Source of the DNA: Verrucomicrobiaceae bacterium
Lineage (GTDB): Bacteria > Verrucomicrobiota > Verrucomicrobiia > Verrucomicrobiales > Verrucomicrobiaceae
Length of the DNA stretch: 36,751 nucleotides
Assembly: GCA_947466075.1 (NCBI GenBank)
Contig: CANIBP010000060.1
Location: forward strand, 1 to 36,751
Reading direction: 5' to 3'
Positions within the stretch are counted from its first letter, which is position 1, and the number at the start of each line of letters is the position of its first letter. Made by a program: the position numbers and the translations under genes. A model generated the notes under the pieces. That model had not been told where the DNA came from, did no database searches, and worked only from the letters and a program-made list of their open reading frames with translations. Below, in pieces: positions 21,886 to 30,610 of this stretch.

Positions 21886-23559
21886 TTAGAGTCCTTCGGG
21901 TTTCAGCACCGCGTTTTCATAAAGAATGACGCCGCCGCGTTTCAGGATCTCTTTTTGCACGGCTGGCACATCCACGGTGCGGAGTTCAGTCTTTGCATCC
22001 GCTGCTGTTTTCGCCGCGATACCGCAGGCTTCGCCGAGTGCCATGAAGACGGGTTCCATGCGGATGGTCTGGTAACCGACGTGGCTGGCGCTGCACGCCA
22101 CGGGCACTAGTAGGCCGTCCACGCGTTTGGGCACGAGGATGCGATACGGGAGTTGCAAGGGCTGGTGCTCGATGAAGATGTAGCCTTCGCGGACACCGGG
22201 ATGTGCGGGGTTGTATTTGTGGACGCCGTGGGAATCGAATCCGAACTCGGCGACGGCGATCCCGTCGGGCTTGCGGCGGGGCAGGCCGGTCGCGTTGTCG
22301 AGAGCGGCGTCGCGCTCGGTGAAGTTATACTCGCCCCAAATGCGCCGACCTTCGCGCACGTAGATGTGATGAGGACGGTGGCGGTTGTCGGTGAATTCGT
22401 CTTTTGGGAAGCCGAATTGCCGCGCTTCATCGCGGATAGCTGGCGGCACTTCGGGGTCATTTTGCAGGAACCACAGGTAGCCTTCTGCGTGCGTCCAGTA
22501 GCGTTGGAAGATGCGCTCGCGTTCGGCGACATCGGCCTCAGGCCATTTCCAGTTTTCTTCGGCGAGATCGAAGGACTCGCTGGGCACGCCGGTGTCTCCT
22601 GCCGGATGCGCGTTGTTCAATTCAAACTTTCCATTGGGCATCGGGAAGACGTGCATGAGCTTGGTCAGCTTCGTGACTTTGCCCGAGCGCATCTCGTCCA
22701 GCATCACGCGATAGTCGTCGCGATTGAACGCGGCGGGCTTTTCAATCGGCACGGCATTGGCCAGGTCCTTGGTGACGTGCATCCGGAAGCAGAAGGCCTG
22801 GATGCCATCATCCGCCTCGCCGGTGGAGCCGGGCAGCGGATTGACGTCTTTGAAACGAAGATAAATTTTGCCCGCGTGAGCTTCGCCATACGTCTCGCGG
22901 CTCTCTCTGCCGACGCGATACGGCACGCCCGCCAACGCCGCGAGATCGCCCTCGTAAGTGGCGTCCACGAACGTCTTCGCGTGGAACTCCACCTTGGTTC
23001 CGGGCTGGGCGAGGTCTTCGGTGGTGATGCTGACGAGCTTCACCGTGGGGCCGAAGTCCTGTGGCGGAGCGCCATCCCGCCGCTGGCCCCGCTCCGCATC
23101 GCGCTCGATTCCATCGGCACCCACGACCCGTGCGGAGACTACGCGATGCTGCTCGATGAGCCGGATGTTTTTCTCCCCCGCGAGCATGTTGCGAAACACT
23201 TTCTCAGCGACCTTTGCCTCAAACATGTGCCCGCCCTGGCAGACCTTCACCTGCTCGGAGTTCTCACCGTAGGTCGTCACGTAGTGCTCGCGCACCCGCT
23301 TCACAAACTCGGCAAACAGCCCGCCGACGGCCGCCTTTTTGTAGATGTCCGTATTTGTCAATCCAGCCGACACGACACCGCCCACGTGACTCTTCTCTTC
23401 CAGAAGAATCACGCTCGCGCCCGAGCGGGCCGCCGAAACGGCAGCAGCGACACCACCGGGTGTTGCGGCCACGACGACGACATCGGCTTGCTGAGATTCT
23501 GCGCCAAATAGGCCGCGGCCAATGGAGGTAAGGAGTGCGAAAAGGAGGGTGGTTTTCAT
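21886..23559 (-). CDS. Exported FAD-dependent oxidoreductase (FAD_oxidored family)
   Basis: 557 residues starting at MKTTLLFALLTSIGRGLFG (23559); the longer frame to 23646 lacks a leader and was not used. A dinucleotide-binding fold opens the mature part: ADVVVVAATPGGVAAAVSAA (25-44), ending in the acidic LLEEKSHVGG (52-61) that would hold the FAD ribose. The GxGxxG glycines are in the variant form ATPGGVAAA. The C-terminus VPVACSASHVGYQTIRMEPV is characteristic of the family. It probably oxidises or dehydrates a sugar or sugar acid released by the neighbouring enzymes; the substrate is unknown. An exported flavoprotein is common in Verrucomicrobia and Planctomycetes. It lies between the GH5 and GH43 genes. 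Confidence 0.85.
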   Translation of the reverse strand: MKTTLLFALLTSIGRGLFGAESQQADVVVVAATPGGVAAAVSAARSGASVILLEEKSHVGGVVSAGLTNTDIYKKAAVGGLFAEFVKRVREHYVTTYGENSEQVKVCQGGHMFEAKVAEKVFRNMLAGEKNIRLIEQHRVVSARVVGADGIERDAERGQRRDGAPPQDFGPTVKLVSITTEDLAQPGTKVEFHAKTFVDATYEGDLAALAGVPYRVGRESRETYGEAHAGKIYLRFKDVNPLPGSTGEADDGIQAFCFRMHVTKDLANAVPIEKPAAFNRDDYRVMLDEMRSGKVTKLTKLMHVFPMPNGKFELNNAHPAGDTGVPSESFDLAEENWKWPEADVAERERIFQRYWTHAEGYLWFLQNDPEVPPAIRDEARQFGFPKDEFTDNRHRPHHIYVREGRRIWGEYNFTERDAALDNATGLPRRKPDGIAVAEFGFDSHGVHKYNPAHPGVREGYIFIEHQPLQLPYRILVPKRVDGLLVPVACSASHVGYQTIRMEPVFMALGEACGIAAKTAADAKTELRTVDVPAVQKEILKRGGVILYENAVLKPEGL

Positions 23560-23652
23560 GGAATGAATGAGGCTCACGGGTTCGGTTGGATCACTGGTGG
23601 CATTAACTTGTCGAAGGCGGAAAACGGGGCGCTGATGAAGACGCAAGTTGGG

Positions 23653-24897
23653 CTACTTCGTCGAGGACGCGGAAGTCTTCGGCCAATAGGTTTCAAGGTT
23701 CTGAAGCCCCTCGTCACGATATTGCTGATTCGCCTCAGCGGTGCGTGTGAACATGAACGACTCATCCGAAAAGGATTTCGTTTTTGCATCGGCCGCATCA
23801 CCATAATTCCACAATGACGAGAGCTGCATTCCAGAGGCTTTGATCGCCTTGACCTTGCGGACGAAATTCGCGTCAGTGTCTCCGTGGAATTCGCCCATAT
23901 ACAGCACCTTGTTGCTTTGCTTCGCGAGCTTCACATAGATCGCGAGCAACTCTTCTATCTCGACGACTCGGTCGAACCTCTTCTGGGACATCCCGTCCTT
24001 GTCCTTATCGAGGGTGATATGCACGCTGATCACGTTGACCGTGCGCGGTGAAAAAATATCCATGATGGCGCGGAGTTCTTCTTCGGTGTCATCCTTCCAT
24101 GCACGCTCCGTCCTCAGACGATACTGGCTGGCTCTGAAATCCGCGGTGCCATTGGAAATCATGCGGTAGGGATCGATGCTGCGAATGACTTTCTCGACCT
24201 CGCCGAAGTAAGTTGCGACATCCTGGGAAGTGATTCGGTCAGCAGGCCCTCGCTGTGCCGGTGTTCCTTTGGAAGCCAAGACATAGGGGTAACCAAGAGG
24301 AGGCTCTCCTTGCTTATCCAGATCGGCCGCAAGATTGAATTCGTTGCCGATTTCCCAACCCCAAATGGCAGGTGAATCTTTATACCGGCTCACGACGTCG
24401 CGGACATACTTGCGGGCATACTCCATGGTCTTGCTGGCCGGGTTTCCGATCTGGTTGACACTTTCGCCCACCACATCAGAGACGCTGAATTTGGTCCAAA
24501 ACAGGTCGGCGATGATCCCGATGTTGTTTTCCTCGCAGGTCTTCACGAACAAATCCATTTCGCGGAAATACTGCTCGGGCTTGGTTTGATAGACTTTGAG
24601 TTCGTTGGGCCAGAATCCGCTGAACGGCACTCGAATGAATGGGATTTTGCTGGCAGCGATCTTTTTGAGAGCAGGAGCGTATGACGGATACTTCGCTTTA
24701 CGAATGGTGCGGAGAAAGCCGTCATAATAGCAGAGTCCCATGCCGTAGAACGGCTTTCCTGCCAGCGTCAACGTGCCGTCCGCCTCCACATGCAGCCCCA
24801 ACGGAGACTGCGCGGCAGGCTTTGGCGCGTCGGCGGCGTGTAGCGCGACTGGCAGAGCCAGCAAAAGAGTGATGAGGAGTATGAGGGTGGTTTTCAT
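23653..24897 (-). CDS. GH5-like glycoside hydrolase (cellulase/mannanase fold)
   Basis: 414 residues. The leader MKTTLILLITLLLALPVAL is again a copy of the shared one. An (alpha/beta)8 barrel is indicated by FIRVPFSGFWPNELKVY, IWGWEIGNEFN (acid/base Glu186, directly after Asn185), VNVISVHIT (His293) and VLYMGEFHG (nucleophile Glu336). This is the GH5 set of a retaining endo-beta-glycanase or mannanase. A longer start at 24957 is possible but would place 20 charged residues before the leader. The body looks less GC-rich than its neighbours and uses more Lys, Asn and Ile codons, which suggests later acquisition. A 162-base gap precedes it, so it may have its own promoter. Confidence 0.82.
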   Translation of the reverse strand: MKTTLILLITLLLALPVALHAADAPKPAAQSPLGLHVEADGTLTLAGKPFYGMGLCYYDGFLRTIRKAKYPSYAPALKKIAASKIPFIRVPFSGFWPNELKVYQTKPEQYFREMDLFVKTCEENNIGIIADLFWTKFSVSDVVGESVNQIGNPASKTMEYARKYVRDVVSRYKDSPAIWGWEIGNEFNLAADLDKQGEPPLGYPYVLASKGTPAQRGPADRITSQDVATYFGEVEKVIRSIDPYRMISNGTADFRASQYRLRTERAWKDDTEEELRAIMDIFSPRTVNVISVHITLDKDKDGMSQKRFDRVVEIEELLAIYVKLAKQSNKVLYMGEFHGDTDANFVRKVKAIKASGMQLSSLWNYGDAADAKTKSFSDESFMFTRTAEANQQYRDEGLQNLETYWPKTSASSTK

Positions 24898-25059
24898 ACT
24901 TGTATGTTTATGTTTCGAGAAAACTCGGTTCATGAGGGGCGTGGTGAAGTATTTCATTAGAATGGGGGCTCTATCAAAAGCAGGCGTGGAAACGTGATGG
25001 CTGCTTATGCATTTCAGCCAAACCTGTGTCTAATTCAGCAAGCTCCAGTTCTTCCGGTG

Positions 25060-25671
25060 TCAGGGCGTAGCCGTGATCTTGAGTCGGCGGAACTCCAGCG
25101 CTCCGGCCTTTTCGCCTGCTGGTCCGCCGGATTCACCACCGAAGCCGATGTTGGCCTTGGGCTCGGCCACGACGGGATGCTTCGTGGTCCAGGTGCGACC
25201 GTTGAACTCGACGGTGACGGTCTCGCCCTTCAGCACGATGTGGACGGGATGCCACTCGCTGTCAGCAAGGGTGATTTTTTCGCGCACGAGATCCACGTTC
25301 ACGCCTTTTTTTGGGTGGGCGATGATGCGGAACACATCGCGGCCCATGACGAAATTGAGGATGTGGCTGCGCTCACGGGTGCCGTCGATGGGAAAGCTGG
25401 CGAAGGACGCCTTGCCTTCGAGCCGGAAGTCGAAGCGGACATCGGCCTCCGTGAAAGCAAAGTGGCGCTGCTTGACCGGCCCGTGGCGGCGCTCGCCCGA
25501 CTCGAAGGCGCGCAGCACACCGTCCTTCGACGACCAAGTGCCGAGCCCCCAATGCCAGTCGGCGGAGAGAGGCTGCTCGAATGTTTCCTCAAGCAAGATA
25601 GAGGGTTCCGCGCCGATTGCGGATACCAGGCTCAAGAGAAGGGCGGTGAAGAGTGTGAGGGTGGGTTTCAT
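25060..25671 (-). CDS. Exported small concanavalin-like/DUF1080-type protein
   Basis: 203 residues from the ATG at 25671; the upstream open frame to 26085 is antisense noise inside the GH28 gene. The leader is MKPTLTLFTALLLSLVSA. The mature part reads SILLEETFEQPLSADWHWG, VRFDFRLEGKASFASFPIDG, HPVHIVLKGETVTVEFNGRTW and a final AGALEFRRLKITATP, the beta-sandwich pattern of LamG or DUF1080-like domains and similar in layout to the gene at 19535-20308. It lacks an obvious active site, so glycan binding is as likely as hydrolysis. It starts 14 bases after the GH28 stop and belongs to that operon. Confidence 0.7.
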   Translation of the reverse strand: MKPTLTLFTALLLSLVSAIGAEPSILLEETFEQPLSADWHWGLGTWSSKDGVLRAFESGERRHGPVKQRHFAFTEADVRFDFRLEGKASFASFPIDGTRERSHILNFVMGRDVFRIIAHPKKGVNVDLVREKITLADSEWHPVHIVLKGETVTVEFNGRTWTTKHPVVAEPKANIGFGGESGGPAGEKAGALEFRRLKITATP

Positions 25672-25685
25672 GCGGTGGGGAGTTG

Positions 25686-27365
25686 TTACTTGGTTTGGGA
25701 GTCCTTCCTGGCTTCCGCATCGAATTGATCGGCCTTCTCTTGGATTTCGAGGTCGAGTGCGGCGGAACGCGTGCGTTGCTCGGTGAGGCGGCGCAGTTCT
25801 TCTGTCGTCGGAGCGATGAACACCGGCGCTGATGCGCCACAGTCCACGCGGCAGTCCTTCTCGGTTACGTCCTTGGCGTCGGCGAGTTTCGCCAGGCCGG
25901 GCACGGGTGCGGGAGCGTGAGCGACGACACCTTGCAGTGTGAGGCCTTGCACGTCGTCCCCGGCGATGAAGGCGCGGGCGTCGGGCTGCTCCACGGAGTA
26001 TCGCACGTTCTCTAGGTGCACGCCTTTGACGTGGCGGAGATAGAGCGCGGAGGCGGGCAGTTCGCCGTCGAAGGGAACCGCCCATTTGATGTATTCAAAG
26101 GCTTCGAGCAGCTCGCCCACGTCGAGACGCGACGCTTGCTCGGCGGTGCCGCCACCGGGAAAGGTGATGTCGATGTCGGAAAACGAAATGTCCTCGATGC
26201 GGCTGCCCGGGCGCGATACCACAGCCGAGCAATATCGCTTGTAGGGGGCTTCCCATCCGCTCTTGCTCCGCAAGATCCCGCCGTCACCCACGACCGCCTT
26301 GATGTGATCGAAACGGACGTTCCGTATATGCCCGATCGGAGGGCGACGCGTCTGGTGGTGCTTGCTGAAGGCAAAGCGCGAGGCCAGCACCATGATGGGC
26401 TGGCAGACCTTCGTCATCTCGATGTTCGAGAACGAAAGGTCTTCGTGCGTCTGCCCGCCGGAAGACTCGATCTTGATACCGCCCTGGCAGTCCGTGAACG
26501 TGCAGTCGCGCATCGTCAGGCGTCGCGTCGCGCCGAAGGACTCGCACCCGATGCGGATGGCGCACCAGCGGGTGGTCATGCGGCAGCCGCTGATTTCGAT
26601 GTCCTCGTTGGGCCAGTCGGGGTGAAAAGTCTGCAACGCAATGCAGTCGTCCTTGCAGTCGGCGTCACAGTCCTTGATGGACACGCGGCGTGAACCGGCG
26701 AGGACGAAGGCATTGCCGTAGGCGGCGGAGCCACGGCTGCGCACCGTGATACGCTCAATCTGGATATCCGTGCAGCACGCGAAGAACGTCGCGAACATTG
26801 CCGGGTCGATCAACGTGAGTCCGCTGAGTTTCACGTCGCGGCAGCGCTCAAAGCGGATCAACATCGGGATGCGTCGCTGAGGATCGCCTTTATTCGGGAA
26901 AATCTTGCTGGCTACTCCGCCTTGACCGTCGATGACACCCGAACCTTCTAGTCGAACCTGTTCGGCGTCTTCCGCGTAAATCAGCGCCGGACGGTGTTGC
27001 GTGTTGATGCTCTTGAACATGTTTAGACGGTCTTGGGCATCGAACCAATGTAACTCCGCCGTCTCGACCGCGTAGTCGGCGATCTTCGGGCTGCCGCGCA
27101 GGATGGCGTCCTTCTCGACGCGCAAGACCACGCCGCTCTTCAGGCGCAACGAACCCGTGAGGAAGACTCCCTTGGGCACGCTCACCACGCCGCCGCCCGC
27201 CTCATGACAGGCATCCACCGCCTGCTGAATCATTTGGGTATTCAGCGTCGTGCCGTCGCCTTTCGCACCATGGGTCGTGATGTCGAACACCTTGGGTTCG
27301 GCGGCGTGCAGCGCAGCCAGCGGCGCGAGCAGCAGGGCGGTGATGAGGGAGAGGGTGTGTTTCAT
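25686..27365 (-). CDS. GH28 family (polygalacturonase-like) exported protein, altered active site
   Basis: 559 residues with the shared leader MKHTLSLITALLLAPLAAL. The mature start VFDITTHGAKGDGTTLNTQM is the classic GH28/pectinase opening, followed by FLTGSLRLKSGVVLRVEKDA and beta-helix coils. The catalytic region departs from the family: where NTD is expected the protein has AYGNAFVLAG (216-224), so the Asp is missing. The Asp pair KDDCIAL is kept (238-244). No GHGG is found near TTRWCAIRIGCES. The RIK-type motif is GGIKIES (295-301). It may act on an unusual uronide or be catalytically weak. The C-terminus is a charged helix (LDLEIQEKADQFDAEA). Its start overlaps the sulfatase stop by 4 bases (27362-27365). 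Confidence 0.82.
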   Translation of the reverse strand: MKHTLSLITALLLAPLAALHAAEPKVFDITTHGAKGDGTTLNTQMIQQAVDACHEAGGGVVSVPKGVFLTGSLRLKSGVVLRVEKDAILRGSPKIADYAVETAELHWFDAQDRLNMFKSINTQHRPALIYAEDAEQVRLEGSGVIDGQGGVASKIFPNKGDPQRRIPMLIRFERCRDVKLSGLTLIDPAMFATFFACCTDIQIERITVRSRGSAAYGNAFVLAGSRRVSIKDCDADCKDDCIALQTFHPDWPNEDIEISGCRMTTRWCAIRIGCESFGATRRLTMRDCTFTDCQGGIKIESSGGQTHEDLSFSNIEMTKVCQPIMVLASRFAFSKHHQTRRPPIGHIRNVRFDHIKAVVGDGGILRSKSGWEAPYKRYCSAVVSRPGSRIEDISFSDIDITFPGGGTAEQASRLDVGELLEAFEYIKWAVPFDGELPASALYLRHVKGVHLENVRYSVEQPDARAFIAGDDVQGLTLQGVVAHAPAPVPGLAKLADAKDVTEKDCRVDCGASAPVFIAPTTEELRRLTEQRTRSAALDLEIQEKADQFDAEARKDSQTK

Positions 27366-28675
27366 TTCGGTTCGGTCTTTGCGTTCTGTTTACCCTTTCC
27401 GCCTTTGCCCTTCTTCGGCGCGGAAGAATCTGTCTTGCCGGTAGCGGGACTGAGTTTGTCGAACACGGCTTGCAAGCGCACACGGGCGGCTTTGGCGTCG
27501 GCGCTCGCTGACTCGGCGGGAACGGCTTTCTGCGCGAAGGGCGCGTCGCTCATGTCGAACAGCTCGCCGTTGTGCATGAGCTTGAAGCCTTGCTCGCGGG
27601 CATACCATTCGGCACCGAGTTGCACGAAGACCCAATCGCGCGGTGTGCCGCGTTCGCCGCGCAGTTGCGGCGCGAAGCTGTGGCTGTCGAAGGTCACGCC
27701 TTCGGGCATCTTCGCGCTGGCCAGTTCGGCGAACGTCGCGAAGAAGTCGCTGAAATCCACGAGGTCGTCCACGACTTTGCCCGCGGGCGCGGTGCCTTTC
27801 CAGTTCGCGATGAGCGGCACGCGGCTGCCGCCTTCGAGCAGCGTGTGCTTGTGGCCGTCGATCATGCGTCCGTTGATTTTGTCGGCATGCACGCTGCCGT
27901 TGTCGCCGCTGAAAACGATGAGCGTGTTCTCGCGCAGGCCGAGCTTGTCGAGTTCGGCCATGAGCTGGCCGACTTGTTTGTCCGCGTAGGCGATGTCGTC
28001 GTTGTAGAACTTCTTCGCGTCCGGCTTGCTGTCTGGCGTGCGATGGATCTGGCCGTGGACGAGATGCGTCGGGAAGTAGAAATAGAAAGGCTGCTCGCGA
28101 TGCCGCCGCAGGAAATCGAGCGTGAACTCCATGCACACATCGGGGCAATACACCGGCTCCGGCGTCTCGATGGTCTGGCCGTTTTTGATGTAGCTCTTCT
28201 CCCAAAACCAACCGGTGCCGGACGGGTCGGTGAGCCATTCGTCGAAGCCCCAATCGCCCGGCGTGTCCTTCATCTGCCGCCACTTGCCCGCCATGCCGGT
28301 GACGTAGCCCGCCTGCTTTAGCGTGCGCGCGAGCGACGGCTCATCCGTCGCAGATGGAATGTGCGGCGAAGTGTTGCTCAGGGCACCATTGCGAAAAAGA
28401 TAGCGCCCCGTGTTGAGCGTGGTGCGCGACGGACAGCACAGCGGCGGCGCGAAGCCATGCGTGAACCGCAGCCCCGTCGCCGCGAGCGCATCAATGTTCG
28501 GCGTCTTGCCTTTGAACCGGTCCGAGCCATAGCACCCGACATCGCTGAGCCCTTCGTCATCGGTGAGGATGAAGAGAATGTTGGGCTTCTTCGTCGGCGC
28601 ATCGGCGGCGTGGAGCGCGGCCAGCGGAGCTAGCAGTGCCAAGGCGAGTGGTAGAAGTGTGATGGTATGTTTCAT
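27362..28675 (-). CDS. Exported sulfatase (formylglycine type)
   Basis: 437 residues from the ATG at 28675 (MKHTITLLPLALALLAPLA). KKPNILFILTDDEGLSDVGC carries the metal-binding Asp pair (39-40). The activation motif CCPSR at 80-84 makes Cys80 the residue to be changed to formylglycine. Later come GMAGKWRQMKD and FSGDNGSVHADKINGR (second metal half). It should remove sulfate esters from polysaccharide; an activating enzyme is required but is not in this window. The tail is lysine-rich (KKGKGGKGKQNAKTEPK). It overlaps the GH28 start by 4 bases and follows the DUF4838 gene by 16 bases, so the run is one operon. Confidence 0.93.
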   Translation of the reverse strand: MKHTITLLPLALALLAPLAALHAADAPTKKPNILFILTDDEGLSDVGCYGSDRFKGKTPNIDALAATGLRFTHGFAPPLCCPSRTTLNTGRYLFRNGALSNTSPHIPSATDEPSLARTLKQAGYVTGMAGKWRQMKDTPGDWGFDEWLTDPSGTGWFWEKSYIKNGQTIETPEPVYCPDVCMEFTLDFLRRHREQPFYFYFPTHLVHGQIHRTPDSKPDAKKFYNDDIAYADKQVGQLMAELDKLGLRENTLIVFSGDNGSVHADKINGRMIDGHKHTLLEGGSRVPLIANWKGTAPAGKVVDDLVDFSDFFATFAELASAKMPEGVTFDSHSFAPQLRGERGTPRDWVFVQLGAEWYAREQGFKLMHNGELFDMSDAPFAQKAVPAESASADAKAARVRLQAVFDKLSPATGKTDSSAPKKGKGGKGKQNAKTEPK

Positions 28676-28691
28676 GGCTTGAGGAATAGAT

Positions 28692-30608
28692 TCATTCCAC
28701 CTCGCGCTCCACATACGCCAAGGCCATGCGCAGGTAGCGATGGCTGTGGAGAGGGGCGAGTTCGGGGGTGAGGACTTTGGTTTTCAGGAAGGCTTCCACG
28801 GCGGTGAGGCGCTCAATGTAGGCGGGGGATTTCTTGTCGTGGGCGACTTCGAGCAACGCAGAAACTAGGCGGGCATATTTCAAAGCATCGCTGGCCATTT
28901 CGATGCGGGCTTTCACGCCGGGGTCGTCGCCTTGCAGGGCTTGGGCTGATTTGATGTGAGCCTCGAGGGTTTGCAGGGATTCGTCGGAGTAGGAGCGGCG
29001 CAAACGGACGGCGTGTGGGGACTTTGGGGCGAGTTGCGGATCGGCGCGGACTTGGTCGCTGAGCTTTTCGAGCAGGTCGTGATACTGCTGCATCACTTCC
29101 GCCGCAGAACCATACGCAGCGCGGCAGTAGTCGGCGATGGTGGCGCGGACATCGAGCGCCGGATTCCACAGGGCTTTGCACAGGACGTAGTAGTCGAGGC
29201 CGTGGGCGCTCCAGTTGCCGTGGCAGTTGTCGAAGTCGAAACCGATGGCTTTGTGCTCGACGGCGAACTTCACGGCGCTCGCGAGTTGCACGGCGTTGTT
29301 GCGCGGCATGCCGAGGTCGATGGCGGGGCCGAGGTCGTTCGGACGAAGGTAGAGTCGCGGTGCGATGCGGGACCAGGCTTCGATGTCGGCGGGATCGAGC
29401 CCGACGTAGCCGATGATGAGGTTGGGCTCCAGCGGGCCGAGCTTCGCCGGCGGCGTGCGATACACTGAGTAGGCATAGGCGACGAGGTCGCGGTCCGGCA
29501 TCTCGCGCCGCACACGTTTGGCGATCTCGTTGAAGAAGGTGAACACGCGGTCCGTGAGCGCGGGATACTCGGCAAAGGGCAGCTTTGTGGCGGGATCGAT
29601 GAGGCTGCGGTCGTTCAGGAGCTTCGGCGCATCGGCGGGATCGAGCGCACGGCAGGCGGCGCACATGCACCACTTGTTGGCGCCGCCGTCATTCGGCGCG
29701 AGCGAGGCCATGCGCTTGCTCGGATCGGCCTTGAACTCGGCGATGCGCACCCGCGCGATTTCATCCCACAGTGCCGCGTTGGATTTGCACAGACGCTCGC
29801 GCTCCGGCTGCTGCGTGCGCGTGCCGTCGGGCTGGAGCGCGAACCACTCGGGATGTTCCTTCCCGTATTTCTCCCACCAACCCGCGTAAGCATGGCCGCC
29901 CTCGATCTCGATGCGTGCGCCAAGCCTCATGCGGCGAAACCACGCGCCTGTCGCCTCGGGGCCGTGCGCGGCCTTCCACGCCTCCACGGCGATGCCCCAC
30001 TGCTTCAGCACCGGCGCGAAGGTGTCCTCGCGCGTCATGGCCTGATTGCGCACCTTGCGCTTCTCGATGCGCGGCTGCTCGCGGCGGTCGAGATCGGGAA
30101 TGGTGATCGTGGATCGCCTCGGCACCACCTCGCCATGCTCACCGGGAAAAAGCCAGCGCACGCCGAGTTCGCGCTCGATGAAATCATACACGCCGTAGAG
30201 CGTGCCCTGGCAAATCAAGCCGCCCGGCCCCGCATCGCCACCGCAGATGTGCAAGTCGCTGCCCTTCGTGCGAATGACAAACTCCTCCGCCTGCACCGCG
30301 AGATCCGCGTTCGCCTTGCAGTGCCCGATGTAGATGCGCGAGGCCGCTTCCACACCCTTCTGCGTCTCCGTGGCGATCACCAGCCTCACGCCGCTCACCT
30401 TCTGCAAGTAATCCGCCAACTCGACCGCCGCCAACGGCACGCTCATCGCGGCGCTCGTCAACTGCGCCGCCGGCTTCTGCACGTGTTTGGAAAGCCCCTC
30501 CGGCACGATGATGACCGTCTGCGTCTTGCCATCGCGCACGAGCGTGATGTCCGCGAATACCGTGCCGAGGTTAGCGAGTGTGAGAAAAGGGAGAAGGACG
30601 AGCTTCAT
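28692..30608 (-). CDS. DUF4838 family exported protein (GH20/GH67-like N-domain)
   Basis: 638 residues from MKLVLLPFLTLANLGTVFA (30608); the frame open to 30905 is not used because the leader starts here and the upstream gene stops at 30611, 2 bases earlier. The N-terminal domain (about 30-160; ELADYLQKVSGVRLVIATET, GTLYGVYDFIERELGVRWLF) resembles the non-catalytic N-domains of GH20 hexosaminidases and GH67 glucuronidases. The central DUF4838 part has the family's Cys-rich block NDGGANKWCMCAACRALDP. Members are common in glycan-degrading clusters of Verrucomicrobia and Bacteroidetes, and the activity is undefined. The C-terminal quarter is helical. Confidence 0.85.
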   Translation of the reverse strand: MKLVLLPFLTLANLGTVFADITLVRDGKTQTVIIVPEGLSKHVQKPAAQLTSAAMSVPLAAVELADYLQKVSGVRLVIATETQKGVEAASRIYIGHCKANADLAVQAEEFVIRTKGSDLHICGGDAGPGGLICQGTLYGVYDFIERELGVRWLFPGEHGEVVPRRSTITIPDLDRREQPRIEKRKVRNQAMTREDTFAPVLKQWGIAVEAWKAAHGPEATGAWFRRMRLGARIEIEGGHAYAGWWEKYGKEHPEWFALQPDGTRTQQPERERLCKSNAALWDEIARVRIAEFKADPSKRMASLAPNDGGANKWCMCAACRALDPADAPKLLNDRSLIDPATKLPFAEYPALTDRVFTFFNEIAKRVRREMPDRDLVAYAYSVYRTPPAKLGPLEPNLIIGYVGLDPADIEAWSRIAPRLYLRPNDLGPAIDLGMPRNNAVQLASAVKFAVEHKAIGFDFDNCHGNWSAHGLDYYVLCKALWNPALDVRATIADYCRAAYGSAAEVMQQYHDLLEKLSDQVRADPQLAPKSPHAVRLRRSYSDESLQTLEAHIKSAQALQGDDPGVKARIEMASDALKYARLVSALLEVAHDKKSPAYIERLTAVEAFLKTKVLTPELAPLHSHRYLRMALAYVEREVE

Positions 30609-30610
30609 GG

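Noticed and set aside
25672..26085. N-terminal extension of the LamG-like protein at 25060
   Set aside because: Arg-rich shadow translation of the GH28 gene. The leader MKPTLTLF at 25671 is the natural start.
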